Shown here in pieces: positions 19,836 to 29,523 of a DNA stretch of 64,000 bases. A program made the position numbers and the translations under genes. This DNA is from Acidovorax radicis (GTDB taxonomy: Bacteria; Pseudomonadota; Gammaproteobacteria; Burkholderiales; Burkholderiaceae_C). The stretch lies in assembly GCF_020510705.1 (NCBI RefSeq), contig NZ_CP075184.1:2294001-2358000 (forward strand), read 5' to 3'. The notes beneath the pieces were generated by a model. The model worked only from the letters and a program-made list of their open reading frames with translations, was not told where the DNA came from and made no database searches. Each line of letters opens with the position of its first letter. Position 1 is the stretch's first letter.

Positions 19836-21535
19836 GGCGCGCTGCTCCCAGTGCTTGTGGGGGTGCCTGTTTGGGGTGCACCCTGCCGGGGCGGGTTGGC
19901 CACGGGAGCGGCGGTCATCACGGCGCGTATATAGACGGCGGGCGCGTGCAGTGCATCTGCGGTGGCCTGCGTGTAGCGCATCACGGCACCCGCATGCCAC
20001 ACCAAGGCGATGCAGGCCACAAGCAGCAGGGCGATGGGCATGCCTTCAAGTACCAGCAGCTTCGGCGATGTCCGGTCGTGCGCCGCCCAGAAATGGCGAA
20101 CTCCCGCCCGTGTGAGCGCCAGCAGGGCGAGCAAGCCCGAACCCACGAGCAGAGCCACCAGCGCCCAGCCCGCCGTGCCCGGCTGAAATCCGTTCGACGC
20201 GCCCAGCCCGAGCGGGTTGAGTACCGCGTGAATCATGGCGAATTTGCCGACAAAACCCGGCAGCGGCGGCAAGCCGGTGATGATGAGTGTGCAGGCCATG
20301 AATGCCAGCCCCAAAAAGGCGGCCGCTGCCGGGATCACCTGGCCGATAGGGGCATCGTCCGCGTCGTCGAGGCTCATGCGTTCGTTGGGCACGAGGTCGG
20401 CAGAGAGGAATGGTGCATCGTCAGCCTGCTCATGAGGCGCCAGGTTGGAGCCATGGTTGCGCCAGCGGTCGATCAGGTCGGTGAGCAGGAACAGCGCGCT
20501 TACCGCCAGCGTGGAACCGATCATGTAATACAGCAAACCAGCGGTGAGTAGGGTCTGCCCAAAGCCCGTGGCCGCCAGCAGCGTGCCCGAAGACAGTATG
20601 GCCGCGTACCCCGCCAGGTGCCCCAGCCGCTGTGAGCCCAGCATGCCGATGGCGCCAAACGCCATCGTCACCATGCCTGCGCCCATGAGCCACTGGCTGC
20701 CAAACTGCGCCGACTCGCCCGCCTCGGCGCCAAAGATCAGCGTCCACAGGCGCAGCACGGTGTACACGCCCACCTTGGTCATGAGGGCAAACAGTGCGCC
20801 CACCGGCGCGGTGGCGGCGCTGTAGGCCGGCACCAGCCAGAAGTTCAGTGGCCACACGGCCGCCTTGATGAGAAACGCCACGGCCAGGATGGCGGCCGCC
20901 GCATGCAGCAGGCCCCGGTCTGCCACCGCCACGCCAGCGATGCTCCGCGCCAGGTCGGCCATGTTCAGCGTGCCAGTGATGCCATACAGCATCGACACAC
21001 CGATCAGAAACAGCGATGAAGCCGCCAGATTGATGGCGATGTAATGCATGCCCGCGGCCACGCGCTGTCGCCCCGAGCCATGCAGCAGCAGACCGTAAGA
21101 GGCCGCCAGCATGATTTCAAAAAACACGAACAGATTGAACAGATCGGCCGTGAGGAAGGCACCGGCCAGCCCCATGAGCTGGAACTGGAACAACGGGTGA
21201 AAGTGCACACCCGCGCGGTGCCAGCGTGCCGCCGAAAACACCACCGACGCCAGGGCCACGGTGCTGCACAGCACCAGCATCATGGCCGAGAGCCGGTCGA
21301 TGGCCAGCACGATGCCAAACGGCGCGGGCCAGTTGCCTGGCAGGTAGACGCCCAGACTGGTTTGCACGCCGGGGTCCTTGGCCTGGACCAGCAGCAGCAC
21401 GGCCACCACCAGCCCGACAAACGTCGCCGCGATGTTGAGCGCGACCTTGGTGCGCTGGCGTTCCTCGCGCAGCAGCAGCATGAGCCCTGCCGTCAGCAAT
21501 GGCAACGCGATGGGCGCCAGGATCAAATGCGGCAT
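19832..21535 (-). CDS. mnhD: Mrp/Mnh antiporter subunit D
   Basis: This 567-residue polytopic protein is related to the proton-pumping subunits of complex I (NuoM/N type). The start chosen is the ATG at 21535, with GGAG 7 nt upstream, rather than the ATG at 21568. It shows the PLNFWLVPAYSAATAPVGALFALMTKVGVY signature in parts. A 25-residue polar loop (about 385-410) separates late helices. It works with MnhA in ion translocation. Confidence 0.93.
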   Translation of the reverse strand: MPHLILAPIALPLLTAGLMLLLREERQRTKVALNIAATFVGLVVAVLLLVQAKDPGVQTSLGVYLPGNWPAPFGIVLAIDRLSAMMLVLCSTVALASVVFSAARWHRAGVHFHPLFQFQLMGLAGAFLTADLFNLFVFFEIMLAASYGLLLHGSGRQRVAAGMHYIAINLAASSLFLIGVSMLYGITGTLNMADLARSIAGVAVADRGLLHAAAAILAVAFLIKAAVWPLNFWLVPAYSAATAPVGALFALMTKVGVYTVLRLWTLIFGAEAGESAQFGSQWLMGAGMVTMAFGAIGMLGSQRLGHLAGYAAILSSGTLLAATGFGQTLLTAGLLYYMIGSTLAVSALFLLTDLIDRWRNHGSNLAPHEQADDAPFLSADLVPNERMSLDDADDAPIGQVIPAAAAFLGLAFMACTLIITGLPPLPGFVGKFAMIHAVLNPLGLGASNGFQPGTAGWALVALLVGSGLLALLALTRAGVRHFWAAHDRTSPKLLVLEGMPIALLLVACIALVWHAGAVMRYTQATADALHAPAVYIRAVMTAAPVANPPRQGAPQTGTPTSTGSSAP

Positions 21536-21573
21536 AAGCCGCTCCAGGATGAATCCCACGGATGTCATGTCAG

Positions 21574-21722
21574 TTGCCTAGCGCTACGCGTAAAACAGGC
21601 GCGATCTAGGCGAGAGCAGCCAAGCAAGGGCCGCCCCGCCGCGAGGGCTGCGTCCCCCCGCCCGCAGCGCGTAGCGCTGCGAGAGCGGAGGGAGGCGGCG
21701 AAGCCGCTCAGGGGGGTGTTCG
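21574..21722. repeat. GC-rich intergenic repeat inside the mnh operon
   Basis: The roughly 150-bp spacer between mnhC and mnhD is unusual in an operon whose other genes overlap. It holds ctagcgctacgcg, ccgccccgccgcgagggctg, cgcagcgcgtagcgctgcg (a perfect short palindrome) and ggcgaagccgctcagggggg. The last piece recurs in related form at 31670-31699 (ggcgactcagggggg). I read it as a family-specific repeat that entered the operon. Confidence 0.6.
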
Positions 21723-21725
21723 TGA

Positions 21726-22091
21726 TCACTGCATCTCCTGCGCATCCTTGGCGTGTGTGCCATCCACGTGGTCGGTGCCTGCCATGCCGCGCGAGGCCAG
21801 CAGCACCACCAGGAACAATGCGGTCATCGCAAACCCGATCACGATGGCGGTCAGGGTGAGGGCCTGCGGCATGGGGTCGGCATAGTGCGCCAGGTTCTGG
21901 GGCAGGCCCTGTTGCAGCACGGGTTCCTTGTCAATGGCCAGGCCCAGGCGGCCCATGCTGAAGATGAACAGGTTGACGGCATACGACAGCAGCGACAGCC
22001 CCATGATGATCTGGAACGTGCGCGGGCGCAGCAGCAGCCACACGCCCGAGCCGGTGAGCAGGCCGATGGCCAGGGCCAAAATCAGTTCCAT
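21726..22091 (-). CDS. mnhC: Mrp/Mnh antiporter subunit C
   Basis: The 121-residue NuoK-like protein has three helices and the conserved GLSLLSYAVNLFIFSMG and DPMPQALTLTAIVIGFAMTA segments. It overlaps the end of mnhAB by 10 bp. It is separated from mnhD by the repeat at 21574-21722. Confidence 0.95.
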   Translation of the reverse strand: MELILALAIGLLTGSGVWLLLRPRTFQIIMGLSLLSYAVNLFIFSMGRLGLAIDKEPVLQQGLPQNLAHYADPMPQALTLTAIVIGFAMTALFLVVLLASRGMAGTDHVDGTHAKDAQEMQ

Positions 22092-25027
22092 GGGCTTTCT
22101 CCCTGCGCAGCGGCCGCCGCCTGCGTCTCATCGGCAACGCGTGTGCTGTAGCGGCGGCTGCGCACCGACTGGTGGGCGATGCCGGTGAGGATGAGCATGG
22201 TCGAGCCCACCACCAGCGTGAACACGCCGATGTCAAAAAACATGGCGCTTGCAACGTGGACCTCTCCGACCCACGGCAGATCAAAATGGGCGGTGTGGCT
22301 GGTAAGGAATGGATATCCCCAGAACAGTGCCCCGAGCCCGGTGGCCAGCGCAACCAGCAGGCCGACACCAATCCAGCGGCGCGGATACAAAGGCAAGTGG
22401 GCCTCTACCCACGAGGTGCCCGAAACGATGTACTGCAGCAGCAGCGCCACAGAGAACACCAGCCCGGCCACAAACCCGCCGCCCGGTTCGTTGTGCCCTC
22501 GCATGAAAAGGTAGGCCGCCACCAGCGTGGCGAATGGCAGCAGCAGCCGCACCAGCACGGCCGGCACCATCAGGTAGCCCACGGCGGTGTCTGCGGTCTG
22601 GCGTGGGTTGGCCAGATCGGTGTGCACATCGGCAGGCAGCGCGCGCTGCTGGGGCGGCAGGTCCATCACTTCGCGCGCCGGACGAAATCGCCGCAGCAGG
22701 GCATACACCGTCAGGGCCACGATGCCCAGCACCACGATCTCGCCAAAGGTGTCAAAGCCGCGGAAGTCCACCAGCATCACGTTGACGACATTGGTGCCCC
22801 CGCCTCCCGTGAGCGCGTGCTCCAGAAAAAACGTCGAGGTGCTGTCAGGGAAGGGGCGGCTCATCATGGCAAATGACAGCAGCGCCATGCCCCCACCAGC
22901 GACCAGTGCCAGGGCCAGATCGCGGTAGCGGCGCAGTTGGGTGCGCCGCTCTTCGGCGAGGGTGGGGACTCGCAGGCTTTCGTCGCGCCGGGGCAGCCAG
23001 CGCAAACCCAGAAGAATCAGGATGGTAGTGACCGCTTCGACCACGATCTGCGTGAGAGCAAGGTCGGGCGCCGAGAACCACAAAAACGTTAGGCACACGC
23101 ACAGGCCGGAGCCGCCCAGCAGGGTCAGCGCGGCCAGCCGGTGGTATTTGGCTTGCCAGGCGGCGGCTACGGCGCAGACCGCGCCAAGCAGCCACAACAG
23201 CGCAAACGATGGTGACAAGGGCAGCTGCACGCGGTCACCCACCGGCAGGCCCCGTGCCCACAAGGGCAATATGCCGGCCAACAGCGCCGCACACACCAGC
23301 CACAACATCTGCCATTGCAATCGTGTGGTGCCCAGCGCGCGGCGGCCATGGCGCCCGGCCTGCGTGAGAGCGGCCAGTGTGCGTTCAAAAATGCGCTGGC
23401 CGCTCACGTGATGCATCAAAGGGGGCGCATCCACAACCCCCTTGTTGCGTTGCCGACGCAGCAGCGTATACAGCGCAATGCCGCCGCCCAGGGCCACCAG
23501 GCTCATTACGAAGGGGGTGTTGAACCCGTGCCACACGGCCAGGCTGTAGACGGGAAGCTCGCCACCCACCACGGGTCGCGCGGCCGCTGCCAGGTATGCG
23601 CCTACCGACCATGCAGGCAACACACCGACCACCAGGCACGCCAGCACCAGCAGCTCCACCGGCACCCGCATCCAGTGGGGAGGTTCATGGGGCGTTCGAG
23701 GCAGGTCGGTGGCCGGGGCGCCAAAGAACACGTCCACCGTGAAACGCAGGGAGTAGGCCACGCTGAAGATGCCAGCGATGGTCGCAGCCACGGGAAGCAG
23801 CCAGTCGAGCAGGGGCGTGGCGTTCACATACACCGTCTCGGCAAAGAACATTTCTTTGGACAAGAAGCCATTGAGCAGCGGCACGCCCGCCATGGCCGCA
23901 CTGGCCACCATGGCCAGCGTGGCGGTGACGGGCATCATGTGCCGCAGCCCCGACAGGCGCGTGATGTCGCGCGTGCCGCTTTCATGGTCCACGATGCCGA
24001 CCGCCATGAAAAGCGAGGCCTTGAACGTGGCGTGGTTCATGATGTGGAAAACGGCGGCCACGGCGGCCAGCGGGCTGTTCAGGCCCAGCAGCAGGGTGAT
24101 CAGCCCCAGGTGCGAGATGGTTGAATACGCCAGCAGGCCCTTGAGATCGTTTTGGAACATGGCCGCATAACCACCCACCAGCAACGTGGCAAGGCCCGCG
24201 CCACCCACCAGCCAGAACCACTGCTCTGTGCCTGCCAGGGCCGGCCACAGGCGCGCCAATAAAAAAACCCCCGCCTTGACCATGGTGGCCGAGTGCAGGT
24301 AGGCCGAGACCGGTGTGGGCGCTGCCATGGCGTGTGGCAGCCAGAAATGAAAGGGAAACTGGGCGCTTTTGGTGAGCGCCCCCAGCAGTATCAACACCAG
24401 CGCCGTGTTGTAGAGCGCATGGTCCTTGATGAGTTGGCCTGCGGCCAGCACATGGTCCAGGTCGTAGCTGCCCACGATGTGCCCCAGCACCAGCATGCCC
24501 GCGAACATGGCCAAGCCACCCGTGCCCGTCACCGTGAGAGCCATGCGCGCGCCGCGCCGGGCATCCTTGAGGTGGTGCCAATAGCCGATCAGCAAGAAGG
24601 AAAACAGGCTGGTCAGCTCCCAGAAGAAAGCAATCTGGATGAGGTTGCCCGACAGAACCACCCCGGTCATCGCCCCCATGAAGGCGAGGAAAAATGAAAA
24701 AAAGCGCGGCACCGGGTCGGCAGCCGACATGTAGTAGCGCGCGTACAGCACCACCAGGCTGCCTACGCCCAGCACCAGCATGCAAAACATCCACGCGAAA
24801 CCATCCATGCGGATGACAAGGTTCAGGCCCAGCGCGGGCAACCAGACAATTTCCTGGCGCAACACGCCGCCATCAGCGATGTCTGGAAAACACAGCGCCG
24901 TCTGAACGGTGCAAAACAGCGCAATCAGCCCCGCCAATGTGGACTCGGTATTGCGGGCGTTGGCAGGTAACACCGCCGCCAGCAGACTGCCGATAAAAGG
25001 GAGGAGGATGAGCGTGATAAGGGGCAT
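22082..25027 (-). CDS. mnhA: Mrp/Mnh antiporter fused subunit A-B
   Basis: The 981-residue protein carries the NuoL-like MnhA part (residues 1 to about 770, including HSATMVKAGVFLLARLWPAL and the lysine/glutamate residues typical of the proton path). It is followed by an MnhB domain (about 800-935, with RGHNEPGGGFVAGLVFSVAL in parts). Fusion of A and B marks group 2 Pha/Mrp systems with six genes. These complexes exchange Na+ or K+ for protons and support pH homeostasis. It is the first gene of the operon. Confidence 0.94.
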   Translation of the reverse strand: MPLITLILLPFIGSLLAAVLPANARNTESTLAGLIALFCTVQTALCFPDIADGGVLRQEIVWLPALGLNLVIRMDGFAWMFCMLVLGVGSLVVLYARYYMSAADPVPRFFSFFLAFMGAMTGVVLSGNLIQIAFFWELTSLFSFLLIGYWHHLKDARRGARMALTVTGTGGLAMFAGMLVLGHIVGSYDLDHVLAAGQLIKDHALYNTALVLILLGALTKSAQFPFHFWLPHAMAAPTPVSAYLHSATMVKAGVFLLARLWPALAGTEQWFWLVGGAGLATLLVGGYAAMFQNDLKGLLAYSTISHLGLITLLLGLNSPLAAVAAVFHIMNHATFKASLFMAVGIVDHESGTRDITRLSGLRHMMPVTATLAMVASAAMAGVPLLNGFLSKEMFFAETVYVNATPLLDWLLPVAATIAGIFSVAYSLRFTVDVFFGAPATDLPRTPHEPPHWMRVPVELLVLACLVVGVLPAWSVGAYLAAAARPVVGGELPVYSLAVWHGFNTPFVMSLVALGGGIALYTLLRRQRNKGVVDAPPLMHHVSGQRIFERTLAALTQAGRHGRRALGTTRLQWQMLWLVCAALLAGILPLWARGLPVGDRVQLPLSPSFALLWLLGAVCAVAAAWQAKYHRLAALTLLGGSGLCVCLTFLWFSAPDLALTQIVVEAVTTILILLGLRWLPRRDESLRVPTLAEERRTQLRRYRDLALALVAGGGMALLSFAMMSRPFPDSTSTFFLEHALTGGGGTNVVNVMLVDFRGFDTFGEIVVLGIVALTVYALLRRFRPAREVMDLPPQQRALPADVHTDLANPRQTADTAVGYLMVPAVLVRLLLPFATLVAAYLFMRGHNEPGGGFVAGLVFSVALLLQYIVSGTSWVEAHLPLYPRRWIGVGLLVALATGLGALFWGYPFLTSHTAHFDLPWVGEVHVASAMFFDIGVFTLVVGSTMLILTGIAHQSVRSRRYSTRVADETQAAAAAQGESPWN

Positions 25028-25116
25028 GCGTTACCAATTCTAGGGGGAGCACCTAAAAACCCTGCCCGAACATTGGCGTCGTATTGCGCCGGGCGTCATC
25101 GGTGACACAAACAACA

Positions 25117-25140
25117 AAGCCCGCCGAAGCGGGCTTGCAG
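25117..25140 (-). terminator. Rho-independent terminator after the comEA-like gene
   Basis: On the minus strand aagcccgc-ttcg-gcgggctt forms an 8-bp GC-rich stem with a UUCG-type tetraloop, followed by a T-rich run (tgttgtttgt). It lies 15 bp after the comEA stop codon. Confidence 0.85.
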
Positions 25141-25154
25141 TCTGTGAGCCGTGC

Positions 25155-25583
25155 TTATTTTTTGCTAGCGCTGGCGTCGCTGGCCGGCTGGGTCGCTGTG
25201 GCGGTGGGCGTGGCGGGTACTGCGCCAGCACCTGTGGTGGCGCTGTGTCCCGTCTTGCCCTCTGCCGAGGTCCCGCTTTGTTGGGTGTCTCGCGCCCGGG
25301 CCTTCGCGGCGGCCGCTGCCGTGTATTTCTTGCCGCTTACCGTGAGACCTTCCTTGGAGAAGTTGGCGGCAGACGTGTTGCCTACGCCACTCACGCGCCC
25401 AATGAAATCGTTCCAGTCGCGGAATTCACCGTTTTTGCGTTCCGCCAGAATTTTGCTCGACAGGCCTGGCCCAATGCCTTTAATGCCATCGAGTTCAGCC
25501 TCGGTGGCGGTGTTCACATCAACGGCTGCGAACGATGCGGCAGCAAACAGCAGGGCGATGAGGGTCAGCAGGCTTTTCAGCAT
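25155..25583 (-). CDS. comEA: ComEA-like helix-hairpin-helix protein, exported
   Basis: The 142-residue protein from the ATG at 25583 has a signal peptide (cleavage near SFAAVDV) and then the ComEA-type DNA-binding helix-hairpin-helix: VNTATEAELDGIKGIGPGLS and FRDWNDFIGRVSGVGNTSA. The C-terminal 60 residues are low-complexity Ala/Thr/Pro. Such proteins bind incoming DNA in the periplasm in competent bacteria; the gene alone does not prove competence. The open frame continues upstream into lapB antisense-like sequence and is not used. Confidence 0.85.
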   Translation of the reverse strand: MLKSLLTLIALLFAAASFAAVDVNTATEAELDGIKGIGPGLSSKILAERKNGEFRDWNDFIGRVSGVGNTSAANFSKEGLTVSGKKYTAAAAAKARARDTQQSGTSAEGKTGHSATTGAGAVPATPTATATQPASDASASKK

Positions 25584-25626
25584 GGCGGGGTTCCTTGTGG
25601 CAGAGCGGGGACAGATTCGGGCCGTG

Positions 25627-26784
25627 TCAGAGCTCCTCGACACGCCGCGCGGGGTAGCTGTCCCACGTCTGGCAACCCGGGCATTGCCAGAAGTGCTGGC
25701 GGGCCTCAAACCCACAGGCGGCGCAGCGGTAGCGTGTGAGCGGCTTTGCCGCTTGTTCCAGCGCCCGCTGGATTTGCGGGTGAAACTCTTCGTGCTCCAG
25801 TTTTTCGGCTGCGAGCCACTTGGTGGCAGCCACCAGCGAAGCTTCCTTGTCCAGATGCTGCACATAACGCTGGCGTGCTGTGCCACGTGTTGCTTCGTTG
25901 GCAGACTCGATACCCACCAGGCTTTCAAGTACATCCAGCGACGGTGTCAGCGTGTAGTGCGCCTGCAGCAGCGTCTGCACCTCGGGCACGCGCCCGGTAG
26001 CGACGGCGGCCTCTACCATCAGCGGGGCAGCCAGTGGCAGCGCGGCGGGAGTGCGTTCGCCCAGCGTCTTGAGCGTGGTGAGCACTGCCGCAGGTTGCCC
26101 CATCAGGCGCTGCAGCCGTGCCATTTCAATGCGCGCACGCGCGGCCTCGGGGGCCGCAGCCACGGCTTGTTCCAGCAGCGCCTGGGCGGCGGGCAGCTCG
26201 CCGTGTCCGGTCAGCGCAAGGGCTTGTTCGCACAGGTAGTGCGCCTGGCGGGTGCTGAAGTCGCCCTGGTCGGCATCGTGCATCTTGCGGGCGATGGCTG
26301 TTGCATGGGGCCAGTCGCGTGAGCGTTCGTAGATGGCCAGCAGCGCCAGACGGGCCTGCGCCTCGAACGGCGTGCCTTCCAGGCGGTGCAAGGCGTCTTC
26401 GGCACGATCGAGAAGGCCGGCCTTGAGGAAGTCGAGTGCCAGCGCGTGCTGGGCGCGCTCGCGGTCGGTGCGGCTCAGATCGCCGCGCGAGAGCAGGTGT
26501 TCGTGCACACGCACCGCGCGGTCGTATTCGCCCCGGCGGCGAAAAAGGTTGCCCAATGCAAAGTGCAGCTCGGACGTATCCGGGTCCTTCTGCACGGCCT
26601 CGATGAACGCGTCGATGGCCTGGTCCTGTTGCTCGTTGAGCAGGAAGTTCAGCCCCTTGAAGTAAGCCTTGGGGGCGCTGCGGTTTTCGGCACGCAACTG
26701 GCGCAGGTCAAACCGTGAAGCGACCCAGCCGAGCACAAACGCCACGGGCAGGCCCAGAAGAATCCAGGTCAGGTCAAATTCCAT
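25627..26784 (-). CDS. lapB: LapB/YciM, lipopolysaccharide assembly regulator
   Basis: The 385-residue protein from the ATG at 26784 has an N-terminal membrane anchor (LTWILLGLPVAFVLGWVASR), about nine TPR-like repeats (for example FKGLNFLLNEQQDQAIDAF) and a C-terminal rubredoxin-type zinc knuckle: CAAC and CPGC at about 354-375. In E. coli LapB brings LpxC to FtsH for proteolysis and so limits LPS synthesis. It overlaps lapA by 11 bp, the usual arrangement. Confidence 0.93.
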   Translation of the reverse strand: MEFDLTWILLGLPVAFVLGWVASRFDLRQLRAENRSAPKAYFKGLNFLLNEQQDQAIDAFIEAVQKDPDTSELHFALGNLFRRRGEYDRAVRVHEHLLSRGDLSRTDRERAQHALALDFLKAGLLDRAEDALHRLEGTPFEAQARLALLAIYERSRDWPHATAIARKMHDADQGDFSTRQAHYLCEQALALTGHGELPAAQALLEQAVAAAPEAARARIEMARLQRLMGQPAAVLTTLKTLGERTPAALPLAAPLMVEAAVATGRVPEVQTLLQAHYTLTPSLDVLESLVGIESANEATRGTARQRYVQHLDKEASLVAATKWLAAEKLEHEEFHPQIQRALEQAAKPLTRYRCAACGFEARQHFWQCPGCQTWDSYPARRVEEL

Positions 26785-27106
26785 GAATTGAAGGCAGGTC
26801 TGGAGGGGGAGGGGTGACGGCGTTGCTGTCGGCAACGGTGGACGTCTGCGTGGGCAACGGCGTGCTTGCGGGCGCGGAGGCTTGGGCGCGGCGGGCTGCT
26901 GTACGGTGGCGCCACCAGCGCGGCACCATGCCGAGCACGCCCACGACCAGGCCGGCTGAAAATGCCGTCAAAACGACCAGCACCAGGGGCGCGCGCCATT
27001 GCGTGCCGAAGAAAAAATGCACGGTGGCGTCTTGCTGGTTGTTCAGAGCAAAAGCGAACAGCGTAAAAAAAATGGCTGCCTTAAGCAGCCACAGGAGGTA
27101 TTTCAT
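26774..27106 (-). CDS. lapA: LapA-domain membrane protein
   Basis: The 110-residue protein from the ATG at 27106 is preceded by AGGAGG. It has two membrane helices (YLLWLLKAAIFFTLFAFAL and APLVLVVLTAFSAGLVVGVL) framing the ALNNQQDATVHFFFG motif of LapA/DUF1049 proteins. The tail is proline- and threonine-rich. It is coupled to lapB and acts with it in LPS assembly control. Confidence 0.9.
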   Translation of the reverse strand: MKYLLWLLKAAIFFTLFAFALNNQQDATVHFFFGTQWRAPLVLVVLTAFSAGLVVGVLGMVPRWWRHRTAARRAQASAPASTPLPTQTSTVADSNAVTPPPPDLPSIHGI

Positions 27107-27187
27107 CAGGCTCCCCGGTGGTGGGGCGATTCTAAGAGGTGTGCAGGCCCGTGCAGGCTTGTGAGCCGGTAAATCTGCGGCCAATCG

Positions 27188-27236
27188 GCTGCTGGCGCTT
27201 GATTATCAAGCGCTTTTAGCTATCAAATTTGATTCA
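27188..27236. repeat. Family hairpin repeat overlapping the 3' end of ihfB
   Basis: The copy reads ggctgctggcgcttgat-ta-tcaagcgc, then ttttagctatcaaatttgattc. It has an 8-bp perfect stem (gcgcttga/tcaagcgc). The ihfB stop codon (27206-27208) and the last nine sense codons fall inside it, so this copy contributes coding sequence. Confidence 0.85.
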
Positions 27237-27556
27237 CCTGCCACTATGGATTCGGTGGTGATTTCCATTTCGGCGGTGCGCTTGTCGACTGCTTCACGCA
27301 AGGCCTTGCCGGGCTTGAAGTGGGGCACACGTTTTTCCGGAATGGCCACGGCTTCGCCGCTGCGCGGATTGCGGCCCATGCGGGGAGGGCGGTGGTTGAC
27401 CGAGAAGCTGCCAAAGCCCCGGATCTCGATGCGGTGCCCGCGCACCAGTGCGTCGCCTACGGCGTCCAGAATGGTCTTTACGGCGTATTCGGCATCGCGG
27501 TGCGTGAGCTGGCCAAAGCGCGCGGCCAGTTCTTCAACGAGGTCTGAGCGGGTCAT
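27206..27556 (-). CDS. ihfB: Integration host factor beta subunit
   Basis: The 116-residue protein from the ATG at 27556 ([20 protein letters not shown]; an alternative ATG lies 15 bp upstream) has the IHF/HU fold and the beta-arm with [20 protein letters not shown], including the intercalating proline in NPRSG. IHF bends DNA and is needed in replication, transcription and phage recombination. The C terminus extends about 20 residues past the normal end ([22 protein letters not shown]); the last nine come from the hairpin repeat. Confidence 0.94.
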   Translation of the reverse strand: MTRSDLVEELAARFGQLTHRDAEYAVKTILDAVGDALVRGHRIEIRGFGSFSVNHRPPRMGRNPRSGEAVAIPEKRVPHFKPGKALREAVDKRTAEMEITTESIVAGESNLIAKSA

Positions 27557-27576
27557 GGAGTCTTGGGGCATAGGCG

Positions 27577-27616
27577 GCTTGCTAAAAGAAGAGCGGGCGC
27601 ACAAGGCGCCCGCTGT
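27577..27616 (-). terminator. Hairpin between rpsA and ihfB
   Basis: The sequence agcgggcgc-cttgt-gcgcccgct (minus strand) is a perfect 9-bp GC stem, followed by cttctttt. It lies 25 bp after rpsA and just before ihfB. It fits a terminator or attenuator that lowers read-through from the highly expressed rpsA into ihfB. Confidence 0.75.
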
Positions 27617-27640
27617 CTGACCGTTTAACGGGTCAGTGCT

Positions 27641-29326
27641 TTACTTTTCGGAATTGTCCAGCTTGGCGCGCAGCAGGGCGCCCAGGCTGGTCGTGCCGGC
27701 ACTTTCGCGGCTCGATTGTTGGCTCAGGTTGGCCATGGCGCCTTGTTCGTCGATCATGTCCTTTTGCTTGATCGACAACTGGATGTTGCGGGTCTTGCGA
27801 TCCACATTGACCACCACAGCAGTGACTTCGTCGCCTTCCTTGAGCACGTTGCGGGCATCTTCCACGCGGTCGCGGGAGATTTCCGAAGCGCGCAGGTAGC
27901 CCACGATGTCTTCGCCGAGGTCGATTTCAGCGCCACGGGCGTCCACGGTCTTGACCTTGCCGGTCACCGTCTGGCCCTTGTCGTTCACGGTCACGAAGGT
28001 CGTGAATGGGTCGCCATCCAACTGCTTGATGCCCAGCGAGATGCGTTCGCGGTCCACGTCCACAGCCAACACGATGGCTTCGACTTCCTGGCCCTTCTTG
28101 TAGTTGCGAACAGCGGCTTCACCGGCTTCGTTCCACGAGAGGTCGGACAGGTGCACCAGGCCGTCGATACCGGCAGCCAGGCCCACGAACACGCCGAAGT
28201 CGGTGATCGACTTGATAGGGCCCTTCACGCGGTCGCCGCGCTTGGTTTCCTGGGCGAATTCTTGCCATGGGTTGGCCTTGCACTGCTTCATGCCCAGGCT
28301 GATACGGCGCTTGTCTTCGTCGATTTCGAGGACCATGACTTCGACTTCGTCACCCAGCGACACGAGCTTGGCGGGAGCGATGTTCTTGTTGGTCCAGTCC
28401 ATTTCAGACACGTGCACCAGGCCTTCGATGCCGGGTTCGAGTTCGACGAATGCGCCGTAGTCGGCAATGTTCGTGATCTTGCCGAACAGGCGGGTCGATT
28501 GTGGGTAGCGGCGGTTCACGCCCATCCATGGGTCGTCACCCATTTGCTTCAGACCCAGCGAGACACGGTTCTTTTCGGTGTCGAACTTCAGGATCTTGGC
28601 CGTGATTTCCTGGCCAGCTGTCACCACTTCGGAAGGGTGACGCACGCGACGCCATGCCATGTCGGTGATGTGCAGCAGGCCGTCGATACCGCCCAGGTCC
28701 ACGAACGCACCGTATTCGGTGATGTTCTTGACCACGCCTTGAACGATGGAGCCTTCCTTCAGGGTTTCCATCAGCTTGGCGCGCTCTTCGCCCATGGAGG
28801 CTTCCACCACAGCGCGGCGGCTCAGCACCACGTTGTTGCGCTTGCGGTCGAGCTTGATGACCTTGAATTCCATGGTCTTGTTCTCGTACGGCGTCAGATC
28901 CTTGATCGGACGGGTATCGATCAGCGAACCGGGCAGGAATGCGCGGATGCCGTTGACCAGAACGGTCAGACCGCCCTTGACCTTGCCGCTGGTCGTACCA
29001 GTGACGAATTCGCCGGATTCCAGGGCCTTTTCCAGGCTCATCCAGGAAGCCAGACGCTTGGCGGTGTCGCGCGACAGGATGGTGTCGCCGTAGCCGTTTT
29101 CGATGGAGCCAATGGCCACCGACACGAAGTCACCCACTTGGACTTCGACTTCGCCCTTGTCGTTCTTGAACTCTTCCAGCGGCACGTAGGCTTCGGATTT
29201 GAGGCCGGCGTTCACGACCACGAAGTTGTGCTCAACGCGCACGACTTCAGCGGTGATGACTTCGCCTGGGCGCATTTCCGTGCGCTGCAAGGATTCTTCA
29301 AAAAGGGCGGCAAAAGATTCGGACAT
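27641..29326 (-). CDS. rpsA: 30S ribosomal protein S1
   Basis: The 561-residue protein from the ATG at 29326 is preceded by AAGGAAA (the ATG 15 bp upstream lacks this). It has six S1 RNA-binding domains; domains 3-6 show the repeated pattern G.V..I.DFG.FV.L..GI.GLVH.S.. S1 binds the mRNA leader and the ribosome to start translation. Its place after aroA-cmk and before ihfB is conserved in beta-proteobacteria. Confidence 0.97.
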   Translation of the reverse strand: MSESFAALFEESLQRTEMRPGEVITAEVVRVEHNFVVVNAGLKSEAYVPLEEFKNDKGEVEVQVGDFVSVAIGSIENGYGDTILSRDTAKRLASWMSLEKALESGEFVTGTTSGKVKGGLTVLVNGIRAFLPGSLIDTRPIKDLTPYENKTMEFKVIKLDRKRNNVVLSRRAVVEASMGEERAKLMETLKEGSIVQGVVKNITEYGAFVDLGGIDGLLHITDMAWRRVRHPSEVVTAGQEITAKILKFDTEKNRVSLGLKQMGDDPWMGVNRRYPQSTRLFGKITNIADYGAFVELEPGIEGLVHVSEMDWTNKNIAPAKLVSLGDEVEVMVLEIDEDKRRISLGMKQCKANPWQEFAQETKRGDRVKGPIKSITDFGVFVGLAAGIDGLVHLSDLSWNEAGEAAVRNYKKGQEVEAIVLAVDVDRERISLGIKQLDGDPFTTFVTVNDKGQTVTGKVKTVDARGAEIDLGEDIVGYLRASEISRDRVEDARNVLKEGDEVTAVVVNVDRKTRNIQLSIKQKDMIDEQGAMANLSQQSSRESAGTTSLGALLRAKLDNSEK

Positions 29327-29523
29327 GTATTTCCTTGCCACAAACAGGATTCCAGGAGCACTATTGCTACTGTTTTTATAGCTGCTTGCGGTAGTTTTTT
29401 GCGGCAGAGCCGCGGGTTAGGTTATTGATCCACACAACCTGTGCGCTGGCGCGCGAGAGGGGTTGCGTGGGCCTGTTGCCAGGCCTTTCGGCCTGACCTG
29501 GGAGCCTTGCGGCCCCACACTGC
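29327..29523. promoter_or_regulatory. aroA-cmk to rpsA spacer
   Basis: The 197-bp gap holds a partial family repeat near 29366-29392 (tttttatagctgcttgcgg), close to the rpsA ribosome-binding site. A hairpin caggcctttcggcctg at 29480-29495 without a T-run may be a weak terminator or part of the rpsA leader. The rpsA promoter must lie here; I cannot pick it out with certainty. Confidence 0.4.

Noticed and set aside
27716..29428. 570-residue plus-strand frame opposite rpsA
   Set aside because: It mirrors the repeated S1 domains on the other strand and has no ribosome-binding site or recognisable domain.
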